Positions 1-4,405 of a DNA stretch of 5,879 nucleotides are shown one piece after another (within the stretch, counting starts at the first letter, position 1; every line of letters starts with the position of its first letter). This DNA comes from Novosphingobium sp. UBA1948. GTDB taxonomy: Bacteria; Pseudomonadota; Alphaproteobacteria; Sphingomonadales; Sphingomonadaceae. The notes below the pieces were generated by a model, which ran no database searches, was not told the DNA's origin, and saw nothing but the letters and a program-made list of their open reading frames with translations. The position numbers and the translations under genes are program-made. The DNA is taken from assembly GCA_002336765.1 (NCBI GenBank), contig DDES01000139.1, positions 1 to 5,879 of the forward strand. Direction: 5' to 3'.

Positions 1-145
1 CGGAGCCGTCGCCGTCGCCGTCGCCGGAGCCGGAGCCGTCGCCGTCGCCGTAGCCGTAGCCGTCGCCGTAGCCGGAGCCGTCGCCGTCGCCGTAGCCGGA
101 GCCGTCGCCGGAGTTGCTCCCGCTGGTCGCATCAGCGCACCTCAT
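1..145 (-). CDS. Gly-[Asp/Ser/Tyr] dipeptide-repeat protein, N-terminal part (runs off left edge)
   Basis: The reading frame opens at ATG (145-143) and stays open to the window edge. After an 11-residue lead (MRCADATSGSN) and a Ser it consists entirely of Gly-X pairs, where X is Asp (9), Ser (5) or Tyr (4) in the 18 units visible. Glycine is always GGC, and X is always GAC, TCC or TAC. From memory, similar Gly-Asp/Ser/Tyr repeat tracts occur in other phage proteins, sometimes beside DUF6948-like genes; their function is unknown. The start overlaps the end of the DUF6948-like gene by 14 bp and has no clear ribosome binding site. A competing start at 132 (ATG sharing its A with the preceding TGA) has a good Shine-Dalgarno, GAGGTG, but would read the tract as Ala-Thr/Ala-Pro repeats. 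I prefer the Gly frame because of the recurrent family pattern and its uniform C at third codon positions. The frame choice is not certain. Confidence 0.5.
   Translation of the reverse strand, partial: MRCADATSGSNSGDGSGYGDGDGSGYGDGYGYGDGDGSGSGDGDGDGS
5..112. repeat. Imperfect hexanucleotide tandem array, 18 units of GCCGNN (GTC, GTA or GGA)
   Basis: Eighteen consecutive 6-bp units, each GCC followed by GTC, GTA or GGA, with no interruption. It ends abruptly at 112, where the sequence becomes ordinary coding DNA. It continues to the left edge of the window, so its full length is unknown. Read on the minus strand it encodes Gly-Asp, Gly-Tyr and Gly-Ser. The fourth combination allowed by independent change at the two variable bases (GGC, encoding Gly-Ala on the minus strand) never appears, which fits selection on the Gly frame. 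Confidence 0.9.
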
Positions 146-449
146 AGGTGGGCGCCTGGGCGATCGACGCCGCAGCCTTCTCGGTTGTTGCGATGATCTC
201 GCAGTTTTCGGTGAGCAGGATGTCGATCGGTGCGCCAACCTTGCTGCGCCCATGATCGAGACCGAGAGTGGCAACGCCCGAAAGAAACGCGCCATTGTCC
301 GCCACCTGCCAGTACCAAAGGCGGCGGGCTTCCATCAGTTCACATTCGCGGCCATCGCGCGATTTCAGGATGCCGGCATGTACGCCCGCATCGCGGGTGC
401 GGACGACGACATATTTGCCGATCCAAGGATCGGTTGCAGTATCAGCCAT
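132..449 (-). CDS. DUF6948-like phage protein
   Basis: A 105-residue protein starting at ATG (449-447) with a strong Shine-Dalgarno, AGGAG, 6 nt upstream (460-456). The pattern matches my memory of the DUF6948 family of small phage proteins: YVVVRT at residues 13-18, AGVHAG at 21-26, ARRLWYWQVA at 41-50 and a closing ENCEIIATTEKA at 81-92. The family has no established biochemical function; the alternating beta-strand character suggests a compact single-domain cytoplasmic protein. Its start overlaps the stop of the upstream membrane-protein gene by 8 bp, and its end overlaps the Gly-repeat gene, so it is probably translated as part of the leftward operon. A longer in-frame reading to 737 exists, but the strong ribosome binding site decides for 449. 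The family name is from memory, not a search. Confidence 0.8.
   Translation of the reverse strand: MADTATDPWIGKYVVVRTRDAGVHAGILKSRDGRECELMEARRLWYWQVADNGAFLSGVATLGLDHGRSKVGAPIDILLTENCEIIATTEKAAASIAQAPTYEVR
137..142 (-). promoter_or_regulatory. Shine-Dalgarno-like GAGGTG near the end of the DUF6948-like gene
   Basis: On the minus strand GAGGTG lies 4 nt before the ATG at 132-130, which overlaps the stop TGA (134-132). It lies downstream of the alternative Gly-frame start at 145, so it cannot serve that start. It favours translation in the Ala-Thr/Ala-Pro frame of the repeat and is the main evidence against the Gly-frame call. Confidence 0.4.
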
Positions 450-765
450 GATAATCTCCTGATTGGCTGGTGGGAAAGGGGGTGGCCCCTGCCCCGATTT
501 CATCGGGTGCAGGGACCGGGCGACCCGCAGGGCTGGCCTTGCGGCGCAGGATCCGCGTTGCCCAATGCAGGGCGCAGATGCGGATTTCGGTGAGAACATC
601 GGGCCAAGCCAGAGCGGCGTTGACCGCCACGAAGGGCGCGCCGGTGAGAAGCCAGAAAGCCTCGCCCGTGAACAGGCAGGCCGCAAGGGTGCAGGCGGTG
701 CCGAAGCCGCAGGCGAAAGCAGAGGCGCGATGGGCATGGAGCAAGGGCGGACGGTTGCCGGTCAT
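442..765 (-). CDS. Small probable membrane protein, two hydrophobic spans
   Basis: A 107-residue protein not recognised as a member of a family. Residues about 14-32 (Ala/Cys/Gly/Leu-rich) and 37-54 are hydrophobic and could form a helical hairpin in the inner membrane. A basic amphipathic stretch with LRRK follows at about 73-76, then a Pro/Ala/Gly-rich C-terminal tail. The ATG at 765-763 overlaps the stop of the upstream 48-aa gene as ATGA, and the stop at 444-442 overlaps the start of the DUF6948-like gene. These coupled junctions are the best evidence that it is a real gene. The purine-rich GGGGCAGG just upstream is only a weak ribosome binding site. Two small membrane proteins in a row in a phage early-left operon could act in exclusion or host takeover, but nothing in the sequence shows that. 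Confidence 0.65.
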   Translation of the reverse strand: MTGNRPPLLHAHRASAFACGFGTACTLAACLFTGEAFWLLTGAPFVAVNAALAWPDVLTEIRICALHWATRILRRKASPAGRPVPAPDEIGAGATPFPTSQSGDYHG

Positions 766-908
766 TGGCCTGCCCCGAAGCCGAACGCATAGGCCAGCGT
801 GATGGCGGTGATCGCCAGCATGTAGGCGCGCATGCCAAGGTGGAAACGTGCCTCTGCACGGGCGGTGGCCGCGATAGAGCGGCGTTGGTGGCGGGCGGCG
901 CGCATCAT
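762..908 (-). CDS. 48-aa single-span membrane protein
   Basis: A short gene starting at ATG (908-906), which overlaps the upstream stop as ATGATG; a second ATG at 905 would shorten it by one residue. The N-terminal half is strongly basic (repeated Arg, with HQRR at residues 7-10). Residues about 27-44 are hydrophobic (MRAYMLAITAITLAYAFGF) and fit one transmembrane helix with the positive end in the cytoplasm. AAGG in the end of the previous gene could serve as ribosome binding site. Its stop forms an ATGA overlap with the next gene. No family recognised; the junctions and the membrane segment support the call, but very small ORFs carry risk. Confidence 0.6.
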   Translation of the reverse strand: MMRAARHQRRSIAATARAEARFHLGMRAYMLAITAITLAYAFGFGAGQ

Positions 909-1366
909 GCGGCCTTGGGCATGGCGCTGGGCAGCGACCATTCGGCCACGCTGCCCAAGGCGGCTAGATGCGCGGACACGATCACCAGTTGGCGCGCGGC
1001 GGCATCGCGCGACGGATCTGTCAGTGCGGCCAGCAATGCGTGATCGCGGGTGCGGCCCAGCACCATCGCCCAGCGCGCGGGCGGGCAAATATCGGAAGCC
1101 ACGATCCGGCGCGCCTCCGCCTCGCTGATTTCGCGGGCAGCGCCATAGAGCCAGACGGGATTGCGCTGGGAATCGATCAGCGGAGCAAGTTCGGGCAGAT
1201 CGGCGCCGCACAGGCAGGCAATGGCCAGCCACGGATAGAGCGCCAGATCGGCAGAATGCGCAGCCATCTGCCCCGTGCGCACGGTGGCCACGGCGCGGGA
1301 TTTGCGCGCAAGATAAAGCTCGCCAGCAATGGCCGAGGCATCGGCGGTTTGAAAGGATAGGGACAT
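905..1366 (-). CDS. Hypothetical protein, first gene of the leftward operon
   Basis: A 153-residue protein, mostly Ala/Leu-rich and predicted helical, with no motif I recognise. The start at ATG (1366-1364) is well supported: GGAGG at 1376-1372 leaves a 5-nt spacer. The gene lies about 25 bp downstream of the proposed -10 region of the leftward promoter, so its transcript should have a short leader of roughly 18 nt. Its stop TGA (907-905) overlaps the start of the next gene. Residues about 40-56 are moderately hydrophobic (LALYPWLAIACLCGADL) but contain polar breaks, so I do not call a membrane span. As the first product from this promoter it would be among the earliest proteins made when the repressor is lost. 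Confidence 0.8.
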   Translation of the reverse strand: MSLSFQTADASAIAGELYLARKSRAVATVRTGQMAAHSADLALYPWLAIACLCGADLPELAPLIDSQRNPVWLYGAAREISEAEARRIVASDICPPARWAMVLGRTRDHALLAALTDPSRDAAARQLVIVSAHLAALGSVAEWSLPSAMPKAA

Positions 1367-1390
1367 AAGCGCCTCCGTTTAGGTGGCGCA

Positions 1391-1419
1391 TAACTCACAG
1401 ATTGTGATTACCCCGTCAA
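1391..1419 (-). promoter_or_regulatory. Leftward early promoter (PL-like)
   Basis: On the minus strand: -35 TTGACG (1419-1414), a 17-bp spacer, and GAGTTA (1396-1391) at the -10 position. The -35 is close to the sigma-70 consensus; the -10 is weak by the E. coli standard. The call rests mainly on the rightward promoter having the same -35, the same 17-bp spacing and the same -10, with an operator in the same place. It would drive the five leftward genes. Confidence 0.65.
1395..1407. promoter_or_regulatory. Operator O1-left (TCACA-N3-TGTGA)
   Basis: A perfect two-arm palindrome, TCACAGATTGTGA on the plus strand. Its reverse complement is base-for-base the operator of the rightward promoter. 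It fills the spacer and touches the -10 region of the leftward promoter, where a bound repressor would block RNA polymerase. Confidence 0.75.
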
Positions 1420-1428
1420 TCCTGTTTT

Positions 1429-1441
1429 TCACAGTTTGTGA
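1429..1441. promoter_or_regulatory. Operator O2-left (TCACA-N3-TGTGA)
   Basis: A perfect palindrome, TCACAGTTTGTGA. Its centre is 34 bp from that of O1-left, and it ends 9 bp upstream of the leftward -35 box. This position matches O2-right. A further half-site (TGTGA at 1458-1462) lies beyond it, next to the end of the HIRAN-like gene. Confidence 0.75.
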
Positions 1442-1464
1442 CTTTGCCGGTTGAAACTGTGATT

Positions 1465-1884
1465 TCAGCCCGATTCGTCCAACACTCCAACGGCCATGAC
1501 CGGAAAGGCGATATCAAGCCTGACGCCCAGCATTGCGAGCGTGCCATCTGCGCGCTCAAACCCTCCAACGATCCTGGCGTAGGCTGCTATGCCCCTGATC
1601 CCGCTGGCCGCGAATAGATCTTCAGACCATTGCCGCGCGCGGGCTGCATCCAGATGGCCGACAATCACATCATCGATCACGACCTTCACCGCGAACGGAT
1701 CGTAGGGATTGTCCGGCTCGGGGAGCAGCAGCGCATAACAGTCCGTCGAGGCATCATCGTAGTCATTATCGCGCACAAGCGCCCACAGATCATCCTGATG
1801 GAAGCTTTCGCCCACGATGTTGAATGAAAAAGTGCTGTCGCCCCGCACAACGGCAATCCGGCCCGAAAAGTCAGAGGCGGACAA
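1465..1884 (-). CDS. HIRAN-domain-like protein, downstream partner of the repressor
   Basis: A 139-residue protein with the signature I associate with the HIRAN fold: VGESFHQDDLW at residues 24-34, PEPDNPYDPFAVKV at 55-68 and VIVGHLDAARARQ at 73-85. HIRAN domains are small beta-barrels; in the eukaryotic remodeller HLTF the domain binds 3' ends of single-stranded DNA at stalled forks. Standalone or fused forms are common in bacteria and phages, mostly uncharacterised. No helicase or nuclease motif is present, so this is the domain alone plus a C-terminal strand-rich region. The only usable start near the ORF's beginning is TTG (1884-1882), 5 bp after the repressor stop, with AAGG (9-nt spacer) as a modest ribosome binding site; an in-frame stop lies just upstream. 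It should be co-transcribed with the repressor and hence expressed in the lysogen. Immunity, exclusion or damage sensing are possible roles. Confidence 0.75.
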   Translation of the reverse strand: MSASDFSGRIAVVRGDSTFSFNIVGESFHQDDLWALVRDNDYDDASTDCYALLLPEPDNPYDPFAVKVVIDDVIVGHLDAARARQWSEDLFAASGIRGIAAYARIVGGFERADGTLAMLGVRLDIAFPVMAVGVLDESG

Positions 1885-1889
1885 CCAGC

Positions 1890-2234
1890 CTAGCCTTCAG
1901 TACCGTTCTTGACCAACGCAGCGGCAATTGCCGCGATCTGGATGCGCTGGCGCTCATCAGCGCTAGACCATATCTCGATAATGTCTGGCGGGAGGTCGCG
2001 CGGGTCATGCTCGGCCAGCCATCCAACGTTGATTTTCAGCGCGGGAGCGAGGCGGCGCAGCCACTTGAGCGACAGGCCGCGCTCGCCGGTTTCCAGATAC
2101 CCGATCTGATTGGCGTTGGTGCCAACGGCATTCGCAAGCTCTTCAAGCGACATTCCGCGAAAGCGCCGCCACGCCTGAAGATTGTTGGGACCGCCGTTTT
2201 TGTCGTCCTGTGCCATACTCACAATATGCGACAT
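1890..2234 (-). CDS. XRE-family HTH repressor (CI-like), no cleavage domain
   Basis: A 114-residue protein with an XRE/Cro-CI type helix-turn-helix in about residues 19-75: NLQAWRRFRGMSLEELANAVG, recognition helix around NANQIGYLETGER (40-52), then LKWLRRLAPAL and a conserved-looking WLAE. The C-terminal 40 residues are short and helical (DERQRIQIAAIAAALV) and probably serve dimerisation. There is no S24/LexA-type peptidase domain, so RecA-stimulated self-cleavage as in lambda CI is not expected. I chose ATG at 2234, preceded by GGGA with an 8-nt gap and by GGGGAG further up; ATG at 2216 (MAQDD) is a good alternative with no clear ribosome binding site. The gene is divergent from the Cro-like gene, and palindromic operators lie between them, which is the classic lysogeny-switch arrangement. 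It is the best candidate to bind the TCACA-N3-TGTGA sites. Confidence 0.85.
   Translation of the reverse strand: MSHIVSMAQDDKNGGPNNLQAWRRFRGMSLEELANAVGTNANQIGYLETGERGLSLKWLRRLAPALKINVGWLAEHDPRDLPPDIIEIWSSADERQRIQIAAIAAALVKNGTEG
2219..2231. promoter_or_regulatory. Weaker operator O3-right, inside the repressor 5' end
   Basis: TCACAATATGCGA matches the TCACA-N3-TGTGA consensus with one mismatch. Its centre lies 34 bp from O2-right, continuing the regular spacing. It falls between the two candidate start codons of the repressor (2234 and 2216), so binding there could limit repressor synthesis. Confidence 0.45.
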
Positions 2235-2252
2235 GCGGCAAATCCCGTCTCC

Positions 2253-2265
2253 CCACAGACTGTGA
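2253..2265. promoter_or_regulatory. Operator O2-right (CCACA-N3-TGTGA)
   Basis: CCACAGACTGTGA differs from the palindrome only at its first base. It ends 10 bp upstream of the rightward -35 box, in the same relative position as O2-left, and its centre is 35 bp from that of O1-right. It also covers the likely start region of the repressor transcript. Confidence 0.65.
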
Positions 2266-2293
2266 AAATCGTCACTTGACGAGAAACTCACAA
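2265..2293 (-). promoter_or_regulatory. Possible repressor promoter (PRM-like)
   Basis: On the minus strand TTGTGA (2293-2288) and GATTTT (2270-2265) are 17 bp apart and would start transcription near 2258, giving a leader of about 24 nt to the ATG at 2234. Both boxes are poor consensus matches and overlap O1-right and O2-right. It is the best candidate seen, but weak. Confidence 0.25.
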
Positions 2294-2304
2294 TCTGTGA
2301 GTTA
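2276..2304 (+). promoter_or_regulatory. Rightward early promoter (PR-like)
   Basis: TTGACG (2276-2281), a 17-bp spacer and GAGTTA (2299-2304) reproduce the leftward promoter exactly in boxes and spacing. Transcription starting about 7 nt after the -10 would begin at or next to the ATG at 2311, so the first message could be leaderless. It would drive the Cro-like to DnaN operon. Confidence 0.65.
2288..2300. promoter_or_regulatory. Operator O1-right (TCACA-N3-TGTGA)
   Basis: A perfect palindrome, TCACAATCTGTGA. It starts 6 bp after the -35 box and overlaps the first two bases of the -10 region, as at the leftward promoter. The identity between the two operators extends through the following GTTA to 17 bp. 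Confidence 0.75.
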
Positions 2305-2310
2305 GCGGGC

Positions 2311-2634
2311 ATGGAAACACTCTCCGCATCCGAACTGGCCAAGGCAGCCAGCATCAGCGCATCGTACGCCAGTATGATTTTGACCGGTGCCCGCAAGCCG
2401 CCGCTGGGGCTGGCGCTGCACATCTACCGCCAAACCGGTTGGCGGCACGAGTCGATTGTTCCGCTGTCCGAAGAGCAGATCAATGCACTCGGGCTGATTG
2501 AGCAGTGGACGCCTCGTGGCGGGGTTAAGGTGGCTGGTAGTCATCATGCGCTTGCCACTACTGCCGAATCGGCCAGCGATGCGACCGGACAGATGTGTGA
2601 ATTGTCCGGTCAGATTTCCGGCGGTGCGCAATGA
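2311..2634 (+). CDS. Cro-like HTH regulator
   Basis: A 107-residue protein whose first 45 residues form a Cro/XRE-type helix-turn-helix: ASELAKAASISASYASMILTGARKPP, in which helix 2 (SELAKAAS) and the recognition helix (SASYASMILTG) are clear, followed by LALHIYRQTGW. The remaining C-terminal part (from about residue 70) is Ala/Ser/Gly-rich and looks flexible. It is the first gene of the rightward operon, divergent from the repressor, so by position and fold it should be the antagonist that binds the same operators. The ATG at 2311 is 10 bp after O1-right and has no ribosome binding site beyond a weak GCGGG, which fits a leaderless message. Its stop overlaps the next start as ATGA at 2631-2634. 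Confidence 0.8.
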   Translation: METLSASELAKAASISASYASMILTGARKPPLGLALHIYRQTGWRHESIVPLSEEQINALGLIEQWTPRGGVKVAGSHHALATTAESASDATGQMCELSGQISGGAQ

Positions 2635-3107
2635 CCGCCGCGCTGGGCCGCATCAAGATCGCCGTGCGCAAGGCAATCGGCTTGTCGGGCGGGATCGATG
2701 GCGTTGCCCCGACTGTGGGGCGCAGCCGGTCAACCGCGGGCGGGTGGAATAACCTCAACACCAGCGACTTTCCCCCGCTCGACTGTGCGTTGATGCTGGA
2801 CGAAATCGCAGTGGCGCAGGGGCAGTTGCCGCCCATGACGGTGGCACTGGCGCGCGAGCTGGGCGGCATGTTTGTGCCCAATATCGACTTTGGCGCCGAT
2901 GAGGGTTCGCCTGCCTTTCTGGCCATGCAGCTGGCCCAGCATTTGGGCGAGGTTTCGGGCGAGATCGCGCGTAGTCTGGCCGATGATGGCCACATCGATG
3001 CGCTGGAAGCGGGCCGTGTCATGGATCGGTTGGCCGATCATGACCGCACCGCCGCCCAGCTGCGCCACCAATTGCAACGGATCATCGATACGGGGGTGAA
3101 GCGGTGA
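2631..3107 (+). CDS. CII-like phage regulatory protein
   Basis: A 158-residue protein resembling the phage regulatory CII family as I know it: an early ...VRKAIGLSGGIDGVAPTVGRSRSTAGGW segment (about residues 12-39) that fits a helix-turn-helix, NNLNTSDFPPLDCALMLDE at 40-58 and the following LARELGGMFVPN. The family contains DNA-binding proteins found right after cro in many temperate phages. The C-terminal half (from about 90) is a long amphipathic helical region (MQLAQHLGEVSGEIARSL ... AGRVMDRLADHDRTAAQLRHQLQRII), probably a coiled coil for oligomerisation. Translation is coupled to the Cro-like gene by an ATGA overlap. Whether it activates lysogeny like lambda CII is not shown here: I did not see a target site that could be assigned to it. 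Confidence 0.7.
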   Translation: MTAALGRIKIAVRKAIGLSGGIDGVAPTVGRSRSTAGGWNNLNTSDFPPLDCALMLDEIAVAQGQLPPMTVALARELGGMFVPNIDFGADEGSPAFLAMQLAQHLGEVSGEIARSLADDGHIDALEAGRVMDRLADHDRTAAQLRHQLQRIIDTGVKR

Positions 3108-3598
3108 GCGAGGAAGCGACATTCTATGCCGATCCGCGCCATTTGCGCGGCTGGTTCGAGGCGGCGGGATATGGAGACCGCGCGGTTTACGCCACCGGCC
3201 CCGCGCTGGACGCCGACGCCGAAGTGGTGCGGCAGGTGAACCTGTGGGCCAAGGCAAAGGAAGTGGCGCTCAACGTGTCGCGGATCAATGGGCGCTGTGC
3301 CTATCTGGTGACGCGCCGAGAACCGCCCGCCGCCGTGATCGCGGCGAAGGAAGCGGATTACGCGGGCCGTGTGGAAGAGCGCATGCTGGCGCTGTTGCAG
3401 ACGGCAGCCGAGCGTACCCTGCCCTGCCCGAGCTATGCCGAGATGGCCGATGCGCTGAATATGCGGGACCGGCAGGCGGCGCGCTATGCATTCATGCGGC
3501 TGGTGAAAATCGGTCTAATCCGTGTGAACGAAGCTGGAGCGCGGCGGGTGGTGACCATTGTCAAATCGGGCGCCAGCACGGCGGCGGTGGCGGCATGA
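3104..3598 (+). CDS. Winged-helix DNA-binding protein of the early operon
   Basis: A 164-residue protein with two parts. Residues about 9-72 (DPRHLRGWFEAAGYGDRAVYATG through CAYLVTRR) form a small alpha/beta module that I remember from alphaproteobacterial phage and prophage proteins, without known function. Residues about 88-152 fit a winged helix: EERMLALLQTAAE (helix 1), SYAEMADALNM (helix 2), DRQAARYAFMRLVKIG (recognition helix), then LIRVNEAGARRVVTIV as wing. The start is GTG at 3104, overlapping the preceding stop as GTGA, with GGGGGTGAAG upstream. It may be a replication-initiation or transcription accessory factor, judged by its place between CII and the clamp, but that is inference. 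Confidence 0.75.
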   Translation: MSEEATFYADPRHLRGWFEAAGYGDRAVYATGPALDADAEVVRQVNLWAKAKEVALNVSRINGRCAYLVTRREPPAAVIAAKEADYAGRVEERMLALLQTAAERTLPCPSYAEMADALNMRDRQAARYAFMRLVKIGLIRVNEAGARRVVTIVKSGASTAAVAA

Positions 3599-3927
3599 AC
3601 GGTTTTCCCGCCATTTGGGGCATGAAGCCCGAAGACTGCGACGGTGAGAACATCGTTGGCAGCATCGAGATGATCCGCACGGGCGAGCCGCGAATCCGCA
3701 TCGCCGTATGGCCCGAGCATGGGCGGGGCCGTCACCCGTATTTCTTTGTCAGCCCCGCGCGGTTGAAGGCGATGATCGAGGATATCGATCTGGCGTTGGC
3801 CGATGAAGATGGTTCGGCCGAGCAGATTGCGGTGGCGGGCGAGATTTTCCCCATTCGCCAGATCGAGGCCTTGGGCCGTGTGTTGAACGGTCTGGCCGAG
3901 CAGCTGCGGGAGGCGGGACTTGACTGA
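3595..3927 (+). CDS. Hypothetical early protein, 110 aa
   Basis: A 110-residue protein not recognised as a known family. The first two thirds look like a beta-rich module (IVGSIEMIRTGEPRIRIAVWPEHGRGRHPYFFVSPARLKAMIEDIDLAL, about residues 20-68); the end is helical (RQIEALGRVLNGLAEQLREAGL). No catalytic motif stands out. ATG at 3595 overlaps the previous stop as ATGA; the same frame extends upstream to 3244, but that part lies inside the winged-helix gene and is a shadow. The stop is overlapped by the next start. It is acidic overall, with codon use like its neighbours. Confidence 0.75.
   Translation: MNGFPAIWGMKPEDCDGENIVGSIEMIRTGEPRIRIAVWPEHGRGRHPYFFVSPARLKAMIEDIDLALADEDGSAEQIAVAGEIFPIRQIEALGRVLNGLAEQLREAGLD
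3908..3913 (+). promoter_or_regulatory. Ribosome binding site GGGAGG for a TTG start
   Basis: GGGAGG lies 6 nt before TTG at 3920-3922. No ATG or GTG at a suitable distance competes, so this site decides for the unusual TTG start of the following gene. Confidence 0.6.
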
Positions 3928-4405
3928 TATAACCGAAGCCGTTGCGGCGGCAGTCCATAATGCTGCGATCGTTGGCGCAGCAGCAGGATTGGCCCAGTGG
4001 GAGAGCGGAGCCGCGCCCGAGCATCTGACTGTCCGGTGTCGCATGATACCGCACGCAGCGCGCGATATCGAGGAACTGGCCGAGACATTGCTGGGCGCGC
4101 TGGGCCGCGATGGCCAGCGGCATAGGGCTGAAAACAGTTTGATGTGGCAGGCCACATTGGCGGCATTTGGCGAGGTGGGCGCGCGCGCATTGGACGATGT
4201 GGCGGCCTATCTCACCCAACGTGAAGAGGCGGCGCTGTCGATCGGCGGCAAGCTGCCGGAATTCGAGGAAGCGGGGCGCGAGCGCGCCCGCCAGCTTCGC
4301 ATCATCAAGGATGACATCAGGGCAGGTTTGCACATCGGAGCGGCGCAGTCGCGCGCGATGGGCACCAGCGCAACGCAGGAGGCGGATAGTGGCGATGAAG
4401 GATAA
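3920..4405 (+). CDS. Hypothetical early protein, 161 aa, TTG start
   Basis: A 161-residue protein, mostly helical and Ala/Glu-rich, with no family recognised. Visible features are an Ala-rich N-terminal helix (EAVAAAVHNAAIVGAAAGLAQW is broken by polar residues, so not a membrane span), a middle stretch ARDIEELAETLLGALGRDG (46-64), and a strongly charged helix EEAGRERARQLRIIKDDI near 115-132. The start is TTG at 3920, overlapping the previous stop by 8 bp, chosen for the GGGAGG site and because this start places it in the same tight operon pattern. A later ATG at 4043 (MIPHAAR) would lose 41 residues. The 3' end overlaps the clamp gene by 17 bp. Position just before dnaN suggests a replication-related role, without direct evidence. 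Confidence 0.7.
   Translation: MTDITEAVAAAVHNAAIVGAAAGLAQWESGAAPEHLTVRCRMIPHAARDIEELAETLLGALGRDGQRHRAENSLMWQATLAAFGEVGARALDDVAAYLTQREEAALSIGGKLPEFEEAGRERARQLRIIKDDIRAGLHIGAAQSRAMGTSATQEADSGDEG
4377..4382 (+). promoter_or_regulatory. Ribosome binding site AGGAGG of dnaN
   Basis: A perfect anti-Shine-Dalgarno match. It is 6 nt from GTG (4389) but 12 nt from the next in-frame ATG (4395), so it favours the GTG start. It sits inside the end of the upstream gene. Confidence 0.7.

Noticed and set aside
1..112. CRISPR-like repeat array
   Set aside because: Units are only 6 bp, contiguous, without spacers, and form a continuous coding frame.
450..737. N-terminal extension of the DUF6948-like protein to 201 aa
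   Set aside because: The extension is Pro/Ser/Arg-rich, overlaps the membrane-protein gene, and the internal ATG at 449 has a strong AGGAG site.
1425..1445. Rho-independent terminator at the T-run plus palindrome
   Set aside because: The palindrome is the operator; its stem is 5 bp, and the T-run precedes it on the plus strand (A-run after it on the minus strand), the wrong order for a terminator in either direction.
1465..1884. HIRAN-type helicase or nuclease
   Set aside because: No Walker, DEAD-box or nuclease motif is present; only the small domain is encoded.
2235..2423. Upstream extension of the repressor to 177 aa
   Set aside because: The extension crosses the operators and promoter and the Cro-like gene on the other strand; the HTH is complete without it.
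4167..4388. N-terminal extension of DnaN to 494 aa
   Set aside because: The extra residues are Arg-rich shadow sequence of the 161-aa gene; family alignment and AGGAGG place the start at 4389.
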